Shown here in pieces: positions 21,805 to 30,257 of a stretch of 64,000 nucleotides of DNA (its first letter is position 1; every line of letters starts with the position of its first letter). The notes under the pieces were generated by a model that was not told where the DNA came from, did not search any database, and saw nothing but the letters and a program-made list of their open reading frames with translations. Both the position numbers and the translations under genes were made by a program. This DNA comes from Pseudoxanthomonas kaohsiungensis (lineage in GTDB: Bacteria; Pseudomonadota; Gammaproteobacteria; Xanthomonadales; Xanthomonadaceae), in contig NZ_PDWO01000011.1 of assembly GCF_010211765.1 (NCBI RefSeq), forward strand, positions 1-64,000, in the 5' to 3' direction.

Positions 21805-22248
21805 TCAGCCTTCCGGGAACAGCGCCACATACCGCCGCTGCATCTCCTCCGGCGTCACCTCCTCGATGCTGTGGCCGATGTTCCAGCGGTGGCCGAACGG
21901 ATCGATGACCACCCCGGAGCGCTCGCCGTAGAAGGCATCGCTGGCGGCGCGCTCGAGCGTGGCGCCGGCGGCGACGGCGCGCTGGATCGTGGCGTCGGCA
22001 TCGTCCACGTGCAGGTGCAGGGTGGTGCCGTGGCCGTGCGCCGGGTCGGGCTTGCGGATGCCCAGCTCCGGGAATTCCTCGCACAGCATCAGGATGGTGC
22101 CGTCGAAGTCCACCTCGGCGTGGCCGATGCGTCCGCCCGGTTCGACCAGGCGGAACTTCTCCGTGGCGCCGAAGGCGTGCCGGTAGAAGTCGATCGCGCG
22201 CGCGGCGTCGGCGACGCAGAGGTAGGCGAACAGTTCGTGGGTAGCCAT
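21805..22248 (-). CDS. VOC (glyoxalase fold) family protein, PhnB-like
   Basis: 147 residues with paired beta-alpha-beta-beta-beta units: YLCVADAARAIDFYRHAFGATEKFRL and LHLHVDDADATIQRAVAAGAT. The ending SGVVIDPFGHRWNIGHSIEEVTPEEM is typical of PhnB-like VOC proteins, which often lack known activity. The ATG at 22248 gives the usual N-terminus. Follows the AraC regulator by 78 bp on the same strand and is probably co-transcribed. The substrate is unknown. Confidence 0.8.
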   Translation of the reverse strand: MATHELFAYLCVADAARAIDFYRHAFGATEKFRLVEPGGRIGHAEVDFDGTILMLCEEFPELGIRKPDPAHGHGTTLHLHVDDADATIQRAVAAGATLERAASDAFYGERSGVVIDPFGHRWNIGHSIEEVTPEEMQRRYVALFPEG

Positions 22249-22326
22249 GGCTGCCTCGCTGGCGGAAGGGACCGGCCGGCAGGATGGCCCGTCGCCGGCC
22301 ACCGGATATTGGAAAAAACTGACGGC

Positions 22327-23115
22327 TCAATCCACCCGGACGTGGCGTGGATGCAGGTGGCCATCCCGGTAGCAACGGGCCGGCAGGCCGGCGAACTGGC
22401 GGAAGTCGCGCGCCAGGTGCGCCTGGTCGAAGTATCCGTGCTCGGCGGCCAGACCGCTCCAGTCCGGGCACCCGTCCACCTGCGCCAGCACGCGCTGGAA
22501 CCGGCGCAGGCGCGCGTAGCGCTTGGGCGCCAGCCCGGTCGCGTCGCGGAACCGGGCGATGAAATGGCGATGGCTGCAGCCTGCCTGCGCCAGCACCTCG
22601 CGCAGGTCGGCGCTACGATCGAGCGCGGCGATGGCATGGTCCACTTCCGCGGCCAGCGGCGCGACCGGTCGCAGCTGCGCCAGCAGGGAGCGCTCGAGCA
22701 CCGCCAGGCGTGCATCGGGCGTGTCGGCGCGCGCCAGCCTGGCGTGCAGTTCGTCGACCGCCCCGCCCCAGAAGTCGCGCAGGGGTGCGTGCCGTTCGGC
22801 CAGGGTGGCGGCCGAGACGCCCAGCAGCGCCCAGGATGCGCCGGGCAGCAGCTGCGCGCCGACCGTGCAGCCCGGCTCGGTGCGCTTGGCGTAATAGCGG
22901 CTGCGCGCGCCGCAGACCACCGCGGTGTCGATCGCCTGGCCGGCGCGGTCGCCGCGACCGGCATACAGCTGCAGCGGCGGCCCGTCGATGCGGACCGCCA
23001 GGTGCATCTCGCCGGAGGGAATGACGTGCTCGCGTCGCGCGCGCACGGCCTGCCCGACCCACAGGCTGCCGACGTAAGGCCGCAGCGCGGCCGCCAGCGG
23101 CGCGCGCGCAGTCAT
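22327..23115 (-). CDS. AraC family transcriptional regulator
   Basis: 262 residues. The C-terminal half has two helix-turn-helix units (LREVLAQAGCSHRHFIARFRDATGLAPKRYARLRRFQRVL ... LAAEHGYFDQAHLARDFRQFAG). The N-terminal half is a ligand-binding domain beginning RPYVGSLWVGQAVRARREHVIPSGEMHLAVRI. Its stop lies 78 bp before the VOC gene, its probable target. It begins immediately after pfp, whose stop is 4 bp from its ATG, so it may be read from pfp transcripts. Confidence 0.85.
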   Translation of the reverse strand: MTARAPLAAALRPYVGSLWVGQAVRARREHVIPSGEMHLAVRIDGPPLQLYAGRGDRAGQAIDTAVVCGARSRYYAKRTEPGCTVGAQLLPGASWALLGVSAATLAERHAPLRDFWGGAVDELHARLARADTPDARLAVLERSLLAQLRPVAPLAAEVDHAIAALDRSADLREVLAQAGCSHRHFIARFRDATGLAPKRYARLRRFQRVLAQVDGCPDWSGLAAEHGYFDQAHLARDFRQFAGLPARCYRDGHLHPRHVRVD

Positions 23116-23119
23116 GGCA

Positions 23120-24388
23120 TCAGCCTTCCCAGGCCGGAAGCTTCTTCTTCACCGGCGTGTTCTTCAGTGCCACGTATTTCGGCAGGCCGTCGCGCCCCCA
23201 GGGCAGCGGCGCCTCGCCCTGGATCAGCGGCTGCAGGTACTCGCGCGCCTTCGCCGTGATGCCGTAGCCGTCCTTGCGCAGGAAGCCGGCCGGCATGGTC
23301 TTCTCGTGGTTGGCGACCTTGTGCAGCGGCGCCGGCTCGATCTTCCAGCGGTACGGCGTGCTGGAGGTGCGCACGATCACCGGCATCACCGCGTTCATGC
23401 CCTTGAGCGCGTACTGCACCGCGGCCTTGCCCACCGCCTGCGCCTGCTCCCAGTCGGTCTTGGAGGCGACATGGCGGGCCGAGCGCTGCAGGTAGTCGGG
23501 CAGGGTCCAGTGGACCTTGTAGCCCAGCGAATCCTTGACCTTTCCGGCCAGGTACGAGGCCACGCCGCCGAGCTGGGTGTGGCCGAACGCGTCCTTGCCG
23601 CCGCCGGCGTCGGCGACGAACTTCCCGTCCTTGTCGCGGATGCCCTCGCTGGCCACCACCACGCACCAGCCGACCTTCTTCACCACCTTGTCGACCTGGG
23701 CCAGGAACGCGGCCTCGTCGTAGGCGCGCTCGGGGAACAGGATGATCTGCGGGGCGTCGTCGGGCGATTGCCCGGCCAGGCCGGCCGCGGCGGCGAGCCA
23801 GCCGGCGTGGCGGCCCATGGCCTCGTAGACGAACACCTTGGTCGAGGTCTCGGCCATGGCGGCCACGTCCAGCGCCGCCTCGCGCACCGACACGGCGGTG
23901 TACTTGGCGGCCGAGCCGAAGCCCGGGCAGGTGTCGGTCACCGCCAGGTCGTTGTCGATGGTCTTGGGAACACCAATACAGGTCAGCGGGTAGCCGAACT
24001 CGGCCGCCAGCTGGGAGACCTTCCAGGCGGTGTCGGCCGAGTCGTTGCCGCCGTTGTAGAGGAACCAGCGCACGTCGTGGGCCTTGAGCACCTCGAGCAG
24101 CCGTTCGTACTTCGCCCGGTCCGCGTCCACCGACTTGAGCTTGTAGCGGCAGGAGCCGAAGGCGCCGCCGGGGGTGTGGGCCAGTGCGGCGATGGCCGCG
24201 GCCGACTCCTTCGAGGTGTCCACCAGTTCCTCGCGCAGCGCGCCGAGGATGCCGTTGCGGGCGGCCAGCACCTTGATGCCCCGGGCCCGCGCCTCGCTGA
24301 TGACGCCGCTGGCGGTGGCGTTGATGACGGCGGTGACGCCGCCGGACTGGGCGTAGAGCAGGGTGCCTTGCGGGGTGGCTCGGGCCAT
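23120..24388 (-). CDS. pfp: Pyrophosphate-dependent 6-phosphofructokinase
   Basis: 422 residues. It reversibly phosphorylates fructose 6-phosphate using PPi. Specificity is readable: the phosphoryl-donor loop is GGNDS (113-117), with aspartate where ATP enzymes have glycine. The following motif is PKTIDND (141-147), with the lysine diagnostic of PPi use instead of GTIDND. Xanthomonads are known to rely on such an enzyme. Near-adjacent hppA, ppa and divergent adk make a PPi/adenylate energy neighbourhood. GGNDS differs from the usual GGDDS by one residue. Confidence 0.93.
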   Translation of the reverse strand: MARATPQGTLLYAQSGGVTAVINATASGVISEARARGIKVLAARNGILGALREELVDTSKESAAAIAALAHTPGGAFGSCRYKLKSVDADRAKYERLLEVLKAHDVRWFLYNGGNDSADTAWKVSQLAAEFGYPLTCIGVPKTIDNDLAVTDTCPGFGSAAKYTAVSVREAALDVAAMAETSTKVFVYEAMGRHAGWLAAAAGLAGQSPDDAPQIILFPERAYDEAAFLAQVDKVVKKVGWCVVVASEGIRDKDGKFVADAGGGKDAFGHTQLGGVASYLAGKVKDSLGYKVHWTLPDYLQRSARHVASKTDWEQAQAVGKAAVQYALKGMNAVMPVIVRTSSTPYRWKIEPAPLHKVANHEKTMPAGFLRKDGYGITAKAREYLQPLIQGEAPLPWGRDGLPKYVALKNTPVKKKLPAWEG

Positions 24389-24539
24389 GGACGCGGTTCC
24401 TCCGGAGGGGACAATTCTGGGACAGCGCCACCGGATGCGGTAAGCTGCACCGGAATGGTGCGGTGCAATGCAGTGGTGCGCAGCGACGAAAGTCTAGCGC
24501 CCCCGGCCGCCACGGGACATTTCTTCATCGGAGCGATCG

Positions 24540-25103
24540 ATGCGACTGGTACTTCTGGGCCCGCCCGGCTCGGGCAAGGGAACGCAGGCCGCGCGCCTGA
24601 AGGAAACCCTCGGCGTCCCCCACATCTCCACCGGCGACCTGCTGCGTGCCGAGGTGGCCGCCGGGACGCCGCTGGGCCTGCAGGCCAAGGAAGTGATGGC
24701 CCGGGGCGACCTGGTCTCCGACGAGATCCTGCTGGGCATGCTCGAATCGCGCCTGGGGCGCGACGACGTCGCCAACGGCTTCATCCTCGACGGCTATCCG
24801 CGCAACCTGGCCCAGGCGGCGGCGCTGGACGGCCTGCTGGCCAAGATCGGCCAGCCGCTGGACGCGGTGGTGCAGCTGGACGTGGGCACGGACCTGCTGG
24901 TCGAGCGCATCGCCGGCCGCGCCCAGGCCGAAGGCCGCGCTGACGACAATCCCGAATCGGTGCGCAAGCGCCTGCAGGTCTACAACCACTCCACCGCCCC
25001 GGTGATCGGCTTCTACGAGAACCGCGGCACGCTGACCCGGATCGACGGCGTCGGCAGCATGGACGAGATCACCGCGCGGGTGCTGGCGGCGCTGAAGGGC
25101 TGA
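24540..25103 (+). CDS. adk: Adenylate kinase
   Basis: 187 residues. Interconverts 2 ADP with ATP and AMP. P-loop GPPGSGKGT at residues 7-15, NMP-binding HISTGDLLRAEV, and DGYPRNLAQAAALD. The LID region (RIAGRAQAEGRADDNPESVRKRL) is the short form without an inserted zinc/long lid. Transcribed divergently from pfp with 151 bp between; a strong terminator follows. Confidence 0.96.
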   Translation: MRLVLLGPPGSGKGTQAARLKETLGVPHISTGDLLRAEVAAGTPLGLQAKEVMARGDLVSDEILLGMLESRLGRDDVANGFILDGYPRNLAQAAALDGLLAKIGQPLDAVVQLDVGTDLLVERIAGRAQAEGRADDNPESVRKRLQVYNHSTAPVIGFYENRGTLTRIDGVGSMDEITARVLAALKG

Positions 25104-25126
25104 GCCCGCCGCAGTCGTGCTGGATC

Positions 25127-25164
25127 AACGCGCGTCGCCCCCGGGGCGGCGCGCGTTTTCTTTT
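25127..25164 (+). terminator. Intrinsic terminator of adk
   Basis: A stem of CGCGCG and CGCCCC against GGGGCG and CGCGCG (25129-25154, one internal mismatch), followed by TTTTCTTTT. It begins about 25 bp after the adk stop. Confidence 0.85.
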
Positions 25165-25280
25165 GGGCGATATTCCGGGTGGGGCGGCGGCGTGTGCTTG
25201 CGGCCGCGCGACGCAACGGCCACTGGAACCGCAACGGCAACCGCTGTAACGGCAGCGCGGCTGGCTTCGGCGGGAGCCGC

Positions 25281-25378
25281 GGCAGGCCGGGGGTGTCGCA
25301 GCCGCTCGGGCGTACATCCATGTACGCACTCGCTACCGCGGCCATCCATGGCCGCTGCTGCGACCCCCCCGGCCTGCC
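25281..25378. repeat. Palindromic element with two ATCCAT hairpins
   Basis: Outer arms 25281-25302 and 25357-25378 are complementary over 21 of 22 bp. Inside are two small hairpins with the same six-base loop: GCGTAC-ATCCAT-GTACGC (25310-25327) and GCGGCC-ATCCAT-GGCCGC (25338-25355). The result is a three-way folded unit. The shared loop word suggests a family of dispersed elements rather than chance. Confidence 0.65.
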
Positions 25379-25604
25379 ACGTCTTCTGGGGCTTCCAGAT
25401 CGTGGCGTTGATCCCGGCAAGCGCCGGCCTTGCCCCGGTGCCCGGTGTCGTCGGGATCGGCGGCGTTGCCACGGATCCAGCGTCCAGGCCGACAGCCGGG
25501 CTCCGCCGCGCCCACCTGCGGCGACGGCGGCCAGGAAGCAGCATCACGTTCTCCAGAAAACCGCGTTCTGCTTCTGATCGAAGCGACGAACTGCCAGCTG
25601 CCCG

Positions 25605-25705
25605 AGGACGTCGTGTCCTGGGGGTGGGGCGCAAGTGGCACAGGGATGTGCCACGACCCGAGTACGGACAGGACGTCCGCCCGAGGGATGCGCCCCGCCC
25701 CCAGG
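25605..25705. repeat. Second palindromic three-stem element
   Basis: Outer arms 25617-25632 and 25690-25705 are complementary over 16 bp with one G-T pair. Inside are GTGGCAC-AGGGAT-GTGCCAC (25635-25654) and CGGAC-AGGAC-GTCCG (25665-25679). A further hairpin AGGAC-GTCGT-GTCCT precedes it at 25605-25619. Same architecture as the element 240 bp upstream, with different stems. Confidence 0.6.
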
Positions 25706-25897
25706 GCACGGCGGCCCCTTCCGAAGCCGACGCCCCGCGACCCGGCTCAAATACCCAGGTTCACGGTGGTTCCAGGATTCCACGCCTTTAGCGCGGCTCC
25801 GAAGAAAACCGGTGCATTGGGAATGGAAGCAAGCCCGCAGCCAGGCCACCCAGCCGAACAGCCCAAAAACCGCGACGCTTCGGCGACAATCGCCGGC

Positions 25898-27301
25898 ATG
25901 AGCAAGATCCACATCCTCGGCATCGCCGGGACCTTCATGGGCGGCGTCGCCGCCCTGGCGCGCGAGCTGGGCCACACCGTCGAGGGCAGCGACCAGGCGG
26001 TGTACCCGCCGATGTCGACCCAGCTCGAACGACTGGGCATCGAGCTGAAACAGGGCTACCTGCCGGAGAACATCTCCGCCGATGCCGGGGAGATCGTCGT
26101 CGGCAACGCGCTGTCGCGCGGCAACCCGGCGGTGGAGCAGGTGCTCGACGATGGCCGCCGCTACATCTCCGGCGCCCAGTGGCTGGCCGAGCGCGTGCTG
26201 CCCGGGCGCACCACCCTGGCGGTGGCCGGCACCCATGGCAAGACCACGACCACCTCGATCCTGGCCTTCCTGCTGCAGGCGGCCGGGCGCGACCCGGGCT
26301 TCCTGATCGGTGGCGTCGCCGAGGATTTCGGCACGTCCGCGCGCCTGGGCGGCGGTCGCGAGTTCGTGGTCGAGGCCGACGAGTACGACACCGCGTTCTT
26401 CGACAAGCGCAGCAAGTTCGTCCACTACCGGCCGCGGGTCGCGATCCTCAACAACCTCGAGTACGACCACGCCGACATCTTCCCCGACCTGGCCGCGATC
26501 CAGCGCCAGTTCCACCACCTCGTGCGCACGGTGCCGCGCGCCGGCCGCCTGGTCGTCAACGGCGAGGACGCGCACCTGGCGCAGGTGCTGGCGATGGGCT
26601 GCTGGACGCCGGTGGAGACCTTCGGCATCGAGCAGGCGGCCGTGGCCATCGCGCGCGCCGACGGCGGCGCCGGCTTCGACTGGAGCGCGCGCCTGCTCGA
26701 TGCCGATGGCAGCGCCTTCGCCGTGCTGCATCGCGGACAGGAAGCCGGGACCGTGCGCTGGCCGCTGGTCGGGCGGCACAACGTCATGAACGCGCTGGCC
26801 GCGCTGGCCGCCGCGCATGCGGTCGGAGTCGCGCCGGCGCAGGTGACCGGCGCACTGGCCGCCTTCAGCAGCGTCAAGCGCCGCCTGGAGGTGCTCGGCA
26901 CGCAGGGTGGCATCACCGTCTACGACGATTTCGCCCACCATCCCACCGCGATACGCACCACCCTCGAGGGCCTGCGCGCGAAGGTCGGTGCCGCGCGGAT
27001 CGTGGTGGCGATGGAGCCACGCAGCAACTCGATGCGGCTGGGCGCGCATGCCGACGCACTGGCGCCCTCGCTGGAACTGGCCGATGCGGTGGTGTTCCTG
27101 CACCGGCCCGGGCTGGCCTGGGATGCCGGCAAGGTGGTCGCGGCGGTGCGTGGCGACGCGCGCGCCGTGGCCGACGCCGATGCCCTGCTGGAGACGCTGC
27201 GCGACATGGCCGCGCCCGGCGACCACGTCGTGTTCATGTCCAACGGCGGCTTCGACGGCGCGCCGCGTCGTTTCGTGGCGATGCTCGGCGGGGTTCCCTG
27301 A
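25898..27301 (+). CDS. mpl: UDP-MurNAc:L-Ala-D-Glu-meso-DAP tripeptide ligase
   Basis: 467-residue Mur ligase that attaches recycled murein tripeptide to UDP-N-acetylmuramate in cell-wall recycling. Three domains: an N-terminal Rossmann domain (MSKIHILGIAGTFMGG), the central ATPase with P-loop GTHGKTTT at 111-118, and the C-terminal domain starting near YDDFAHHPTAI. The HxxGIAGTFMGG variant and length distinguish Mpl from MurC. The ATG at 25898 gives the standard N-terminus. Confidence 0.94.
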   Translation: MSKIHILGIAGTFMGGVAALARELGHTVEGSDQAVYPPMSTQLERLGIELKQGYLPENISADAGEIVVGNALSRGNPAVEQVLDDGRRYISGAQWLAERVLPGRTTLAVAGTHGKTTTTSILAFLLQAAGRDPGFLIGGVAEDFGTSARLGGGREFVVEADEYDTAFFDKRSKFVHYRPRVAILNNLEYDHADIFPDLAAIQRQFHHLVRTVPRAGRLVVNGEDAHLAQVLAMGCWTPVETFGIEQAAVAIARADGGAGFDWSARLLDADGSAFAVLHRGQEAGTVRWPLVGRHNVMNALAALAAAHAVGVAPAQVTGALAAFSSVKRRLEVLGTQGGITVYDDFAHHPTAIRTTLEGLRAKVGAARIVVAMEPRSNSMRLGAHADALAPSLELADAVVFLHRPGLAWDAGKVVAAVRGDARAVADADALLETLRDMAAPGDHVVFMSNGGFDGAPRRFVAMLGGVP

Positions 27302-27380
27302 CCACGTCCTTGACGGGACATGGACGCACGCCGCGCCGGGTTCGCGCTAACCTGAGCCGGATGCACGCCACCGCCACGCC

Positions 27381-27980
27381 GTGACCGCCACCGAACCGTT
27401 GCCGCTGTTCCCGCTGCACACCGTGCTGTTGCCCGGCGCGCCGCTGGGCCTGCGCGTGTTCGAGCGGCGCTACCTGGACCTGGTCGCCGAATGCGGCCGC
27501 AACGGTCGCGGTTTCGGCATCTGCATGATCCTGGAAGGCGAAGAGGTCGGCGCGCCGGCCACGCCGGCGGCGTTCGGCGTGGAAGCGCGGATCGAGGATT
27601 TCGGCAGCGACCGCAACGGCCTGCTGACCCTGCAGGTGCGCGGCCAGCGTCGCTTCCGCGTGGCCCGCAGCCGGGCCCGCGACAGCGGCCTGCTGGTCGG
27701 CGACGTGCTGTGGTGCGAGGACGCCGGCACGCCGTCGCTGCTGCCGCAGCATGCCGCGCTGGCCACGTTGTTGGGCGAACTGCTGGACAAGGTCGGCGGC
27801 GAATATCCCGGCCTGGGGCATGCCGGCGCCAACCTCCGCCAGCTGGAGGATGCCGCCTGGGTCGGCTGGCGCCTGGCCGAGCTGCTGCCGCTCAGCGACG
27901 AACAGCGCCTGGCGCTGTTGCAGCAGGACGATCCGCACCGGCGCCTGGACCGGCTGCTGGAGTGGATGGACGAGGAATAG
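27381..27980 (+). CDS. LON N-terminal (substrate-binding) domain protein
   Basis: 199 residues, GTG start (no in-frame ATG nearby). The whole protein is a Lon substrate-binding-like domain without ATPase or protease: LPLFPLHTVLLPGAPLGLRVFERRYLDLV at the start and a helical C-terminus with LLPLSDEQRLALLQQDD. Stand-alone proteins of this kind are common in proteobacteria and poorly characterised. The last 89 bp overlap, on the opposite strand, the end of the DedA-PAP2 gene. Confidence 0.85.
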   Translation: MTATEPLPLFPLHTVLLPGAPLGLRVFERRYLDLVAECGRNGRGFGICMILEGEEVGAPATPAAFGVEARIEDFGSDRNGLLTLQVRGQRRFRVARSRARDSGLLVGDVLWCEDAGTPSLLPQHAALATLLGELLDKVGGEYPGLGHAGANLRQLEDAAWVGWRLAELLPLSDEQRLALLQQDDPHRRLDRLLEWMDEE

Positions 27981-29988
27981 GCGGCGGCACGGCGAGGCCG
28001 TCGGTGCGCAGGCGCAGCACCGGCAGGTGCGATTCCGGATGCGGCGCGACCACGTGGGGCAGGTCGCGCAGCGGACCCAGCGCCTGCTCCAGCGCCGGAT
28101 CGGCGCCGGGCAGCGGCCGCCACGTGACCAGCAGCCCGAGGTCGTGCTTGAAGTGCAGGGTCTGCGCCGTGCCCACCCACAGCGGTACGTCGCCCGGCTG
28201 CAGGTGCACGGGCGTCGGCCACAGCCGCAGCACGTGGCGCAGCTTGCCGTCGGCGGTATCGTGGATCATCAGCAGGGCTTCGGTGCGCGCGTCCAGCGTC
28301 GCCGGCAGCACCGGCACCTGGTCCGGCCCGGTGTCGGTGTCGAGCAGGCTGATCGCCTGCATCCACTTCGCCTGTGGCTGCACCCGCCAGCCGGCGGCCA
28401 CCAGCCGCTGCTGCAGCGGCGCCAGCGGCCCGGCGACCTGTACGTCCAGCGGCCAGCGCAGCTGGTCGTCGAACTCGTTGCGCCGTGCCGGCTGCAGCAT
28501 CCACTCGTGGCTCCACCAGTCCTCCAGGTCCTGCACCACCGGCAGCGCCGGCGGCGGCTCGAACTTGGCCAGCTTGGCCTCGACGTTGCGCGGCGCGTAC
28601 CACAGCGCCGCCGCGGCGAAGGTGCCGTAGAACAGCCAGCCGATCGGCTTGATCCAGAACGAACGGTTGAAGCGGCGCCGGTACGCGATGCCCAGCACCA
28701 GCAGCCAGACGATGCCCAGCAGCATCCCGCCGATCACGTCGCTGAGCCAGTGCGCGCCCAGGTACAGCCGGGCGAAACCGATCACCGCCACCACCGCGCC
28801 GGAGACCAGGTACGGCCAGACCCGGTCGCGCCCGGGCAGTTCGCGCGCGATCAGCACTGCGAAGAAGCCGAAGGCGATCGTGGTCATGGTGACCGCGATC
28901 GACGGAAAGCCGAAGCCGCTGCTCGCGCCCGGCGGGCGGACCACGTCGACGGTATTGCCGAGCAACCAGGTCAGGGCCAGGCCGAAGGCCAGCGCGGCCA
29001 GCCAGTGCGCCGCGGCCATCCAGCGCCGGCGCCAGACGAAGTAGCCCAGCACCATCGCGCAGGCCGGCGCCAGCACCGGCCAGTCGCCGAGCGAGGCCAG
29101 TGCCGCCATCGGATAGTCGGCCAGCGGGTTGCGCAGCGCCAGCATCATCTGGTGCACCGCCAGGTCCATGGCCAGCGGCTCGCCGTGCCCGATCACCACC
29201 ACCAGCTGCGCGAACCAGGCCCAGCCGATCGCCAGCAGCAGCACCGCCAGCAGCGCCAGCGAGGTCGATTCGCGGTGCGAAGGATCGAACACCGCCGCCG
29301 AATGCCGGCCCATCACCGGATGCCGGTGCGACCAGTCCAGCGCGCGTGCCAGCAGCGAGTCGGCGTGGTCGGCGAACCAGCGGTAGGTATAGAGCACCCA
29401 GGCCCAGGCCAGCGCCAGCACCAGGGCGAGCAGGCCCAGCACGATGAACAGGTGGCCGGCCACGGCGGCGACCGCATCGTAGGCGCGGCCCAGCACCCAG
29501 CCCGGCGCCAGGAACAGCAGCGCCCACGACAGGCTGGCCAGGCCGCTGGCGAACAGGTAGCGGCGGACCGGCATCCGTGCCATGCCGGCGATGGCCGGCA
29601 CGAACGGCCGCACCGCGCCGACGTAGCGGGCGACCAGGATGCTGGTGAAGGCATTGCGCCGGAACAGGACCTCGCCGCGTCCCAGCAACTGCGGATAGCG
29701 GCGGAACGGCCACACGCCGTGCAGCCGGTCGCCCCAGCGCCGCCCGATCCAGTAGCTCAGGCCGTCGCCCAGGAACGCGCCCAAGGTGGCGCTGGCCACC
29801 GCATACGGGCCGGAGATCTCGCCCATGCCGATCAGCACCCCGACCGCGAACAGCAGCGGCAACGCGGGCACCACCGCGCCGACCACGATCAGCGCGTCGA
29901 GGAAGGCGACGGCGAAAACCACCGCACCGGCGAGGATGGGGTGGTTCCCGATCCAGGCCAGTACGGCGTCCATCCAGGAGGAATCCAT
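27892..29988 (-). CDS. DedA-PAP2-LssY three-domain membrane fusion
   Basis: 698 residues. Residues about 1-200 are a DedA/SNARE-associated transporter-like domain (VGAVVPALPLLFAVGVLIGMG, EVLFRRNAFTSILVARYVGAVRPFVPAIAG). About 220-450 form a PAP2 phosphatase domain with the acid-phosphatase residues in GFGFPSIAV and YLGAHWLSDVIGG. About 480-660 form an LssY-like soluble domain (WWSHEWMLQPARRNEFDDQLRWPLDVQVAGPL). A likely role is phospholipid or undecaprenyl-lipid handling in the inner membrane. The last about 30 residues are Pro/Ala-rich and antisense to the LON gene. Confidence 0.85.
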   Translation of the reverse strand: MDSSWMDAVLAWIGNHPILAGAVVFAVAFLDALIVVGAVVPALPLLFAVGVLIGMGEISGPYAVASATLGAFLGDGLSYWIGRRWGDRLHGVWPFRRYPQLLGRGEVLFRRNAFTSILVARYVGAVRPFVPAIAGMARMPVRRYLFASGLASLSWALLFLAPGWVLGRAYDAVAAVAGHLFIVLGLLALVLALAWAWVLYTYRWFADHADSLLARALDWSHRHPVMGRHSAAVFDPSHRESTSLALLAVLLLAIGWAWFAQLVVVIGHGEPLAMDLAVHQMMLALRNPLADYPMAALASLGDWPVLAPACAMVLGYFVWRRRWMAAAHWLAALAFGLALTWLLGNTVDVVRPPGASSGFGFPSIAVTMTTIAFGFFAVLIARELPGRDRVWPYLVSGAVVAVIGFARLYLGAHWLSDVIGGMLLGIVWLLVLGIAYRRRFNRSFWIKPIGWLFYGTFAAAALWYAPRNVEAKLAKFEPPPALPVVQDLEDWWSHEWMLQPARRNEFDDQLRWPLDVQVAGPLAPLQQRLVAAGWRVQPQAKWMQAISLLDTDTGPDQVPVLPATLDARTEALLMIHDTADGKLRHVLRLWPTPVHLQPGDVPLWVGTAQTLHFKHDLGLLVTWRPLPGADPALEQALGPLRDLPHVVAPHPESHLPVLRLRTDGLAVPPPIPRPSTPAAGPGAGADRPAATAPGAVRR

Positions 29989-30119
29989 GGCGCGGATTAT
30001 AGGTGGCGCCTCCCGGCGCCAGGCTTAAGCGCGGATGGATGGCGGGCCTTGGCCGCCCGGAGTTCCCGTCGTGCGGGGCAAGAAGCACGGCTTGCCGGCG
30101 ACATGGGCGCCGGAGCCTT

Positions 30120-30205
30120 GATGACGCCGCCCGTGCCGGCGTCATCGCGTCGCGGGCACCTCTCCCCGGACGCATGTCCGGTCTCCCGGGCTCCTACAAC
30201 AGCGG
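30120..30205. repeat. Intergenic hairpins with GTAG-headed REP-like end
   Basis: GATGACGCCG (30120-30129) pairs with CGGCGTCATC (30137-30146). A short hairpin CCGGA-CGCATG-TCCGG follows. The end reads GGGCTCCTACAAC, the complement of GTAGGAGCCC. The GTAGGAGCC head matches the REP copies at 34.5 and 36.4 kb. Lies between divergent DedA-PAP2 and SDR genes. Confidence 0.45.
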
Positions 30206-30257
30206 CCATCGCGCGACAATGCGCCAACTACGCGATCCGCGATCCCGAGGCGACACG

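Larger units (their letters stand above)
25165..25897. other. Long non-coding stretch between adk and mpl
   Basis: About 730 bp with no convincing gene. Open frames here are low-complexity, rich in Arg/Pro/Ala, and none shows a conserved motif or ribosome site. It contains two complex palindromic elements (listed separately). The last about 130 bp before mpl are somewhat less GC-rich and could hold its promoter, but no clear -10/-35 pair is seen. Confidence 0.6.

Noticed and set aside
25117-25791. A 224-codon frame between adk and mpl
   Set aside because: It runs through the adk terminator and both palindromic elements, is low complexity, and has no ribosome site or motif.
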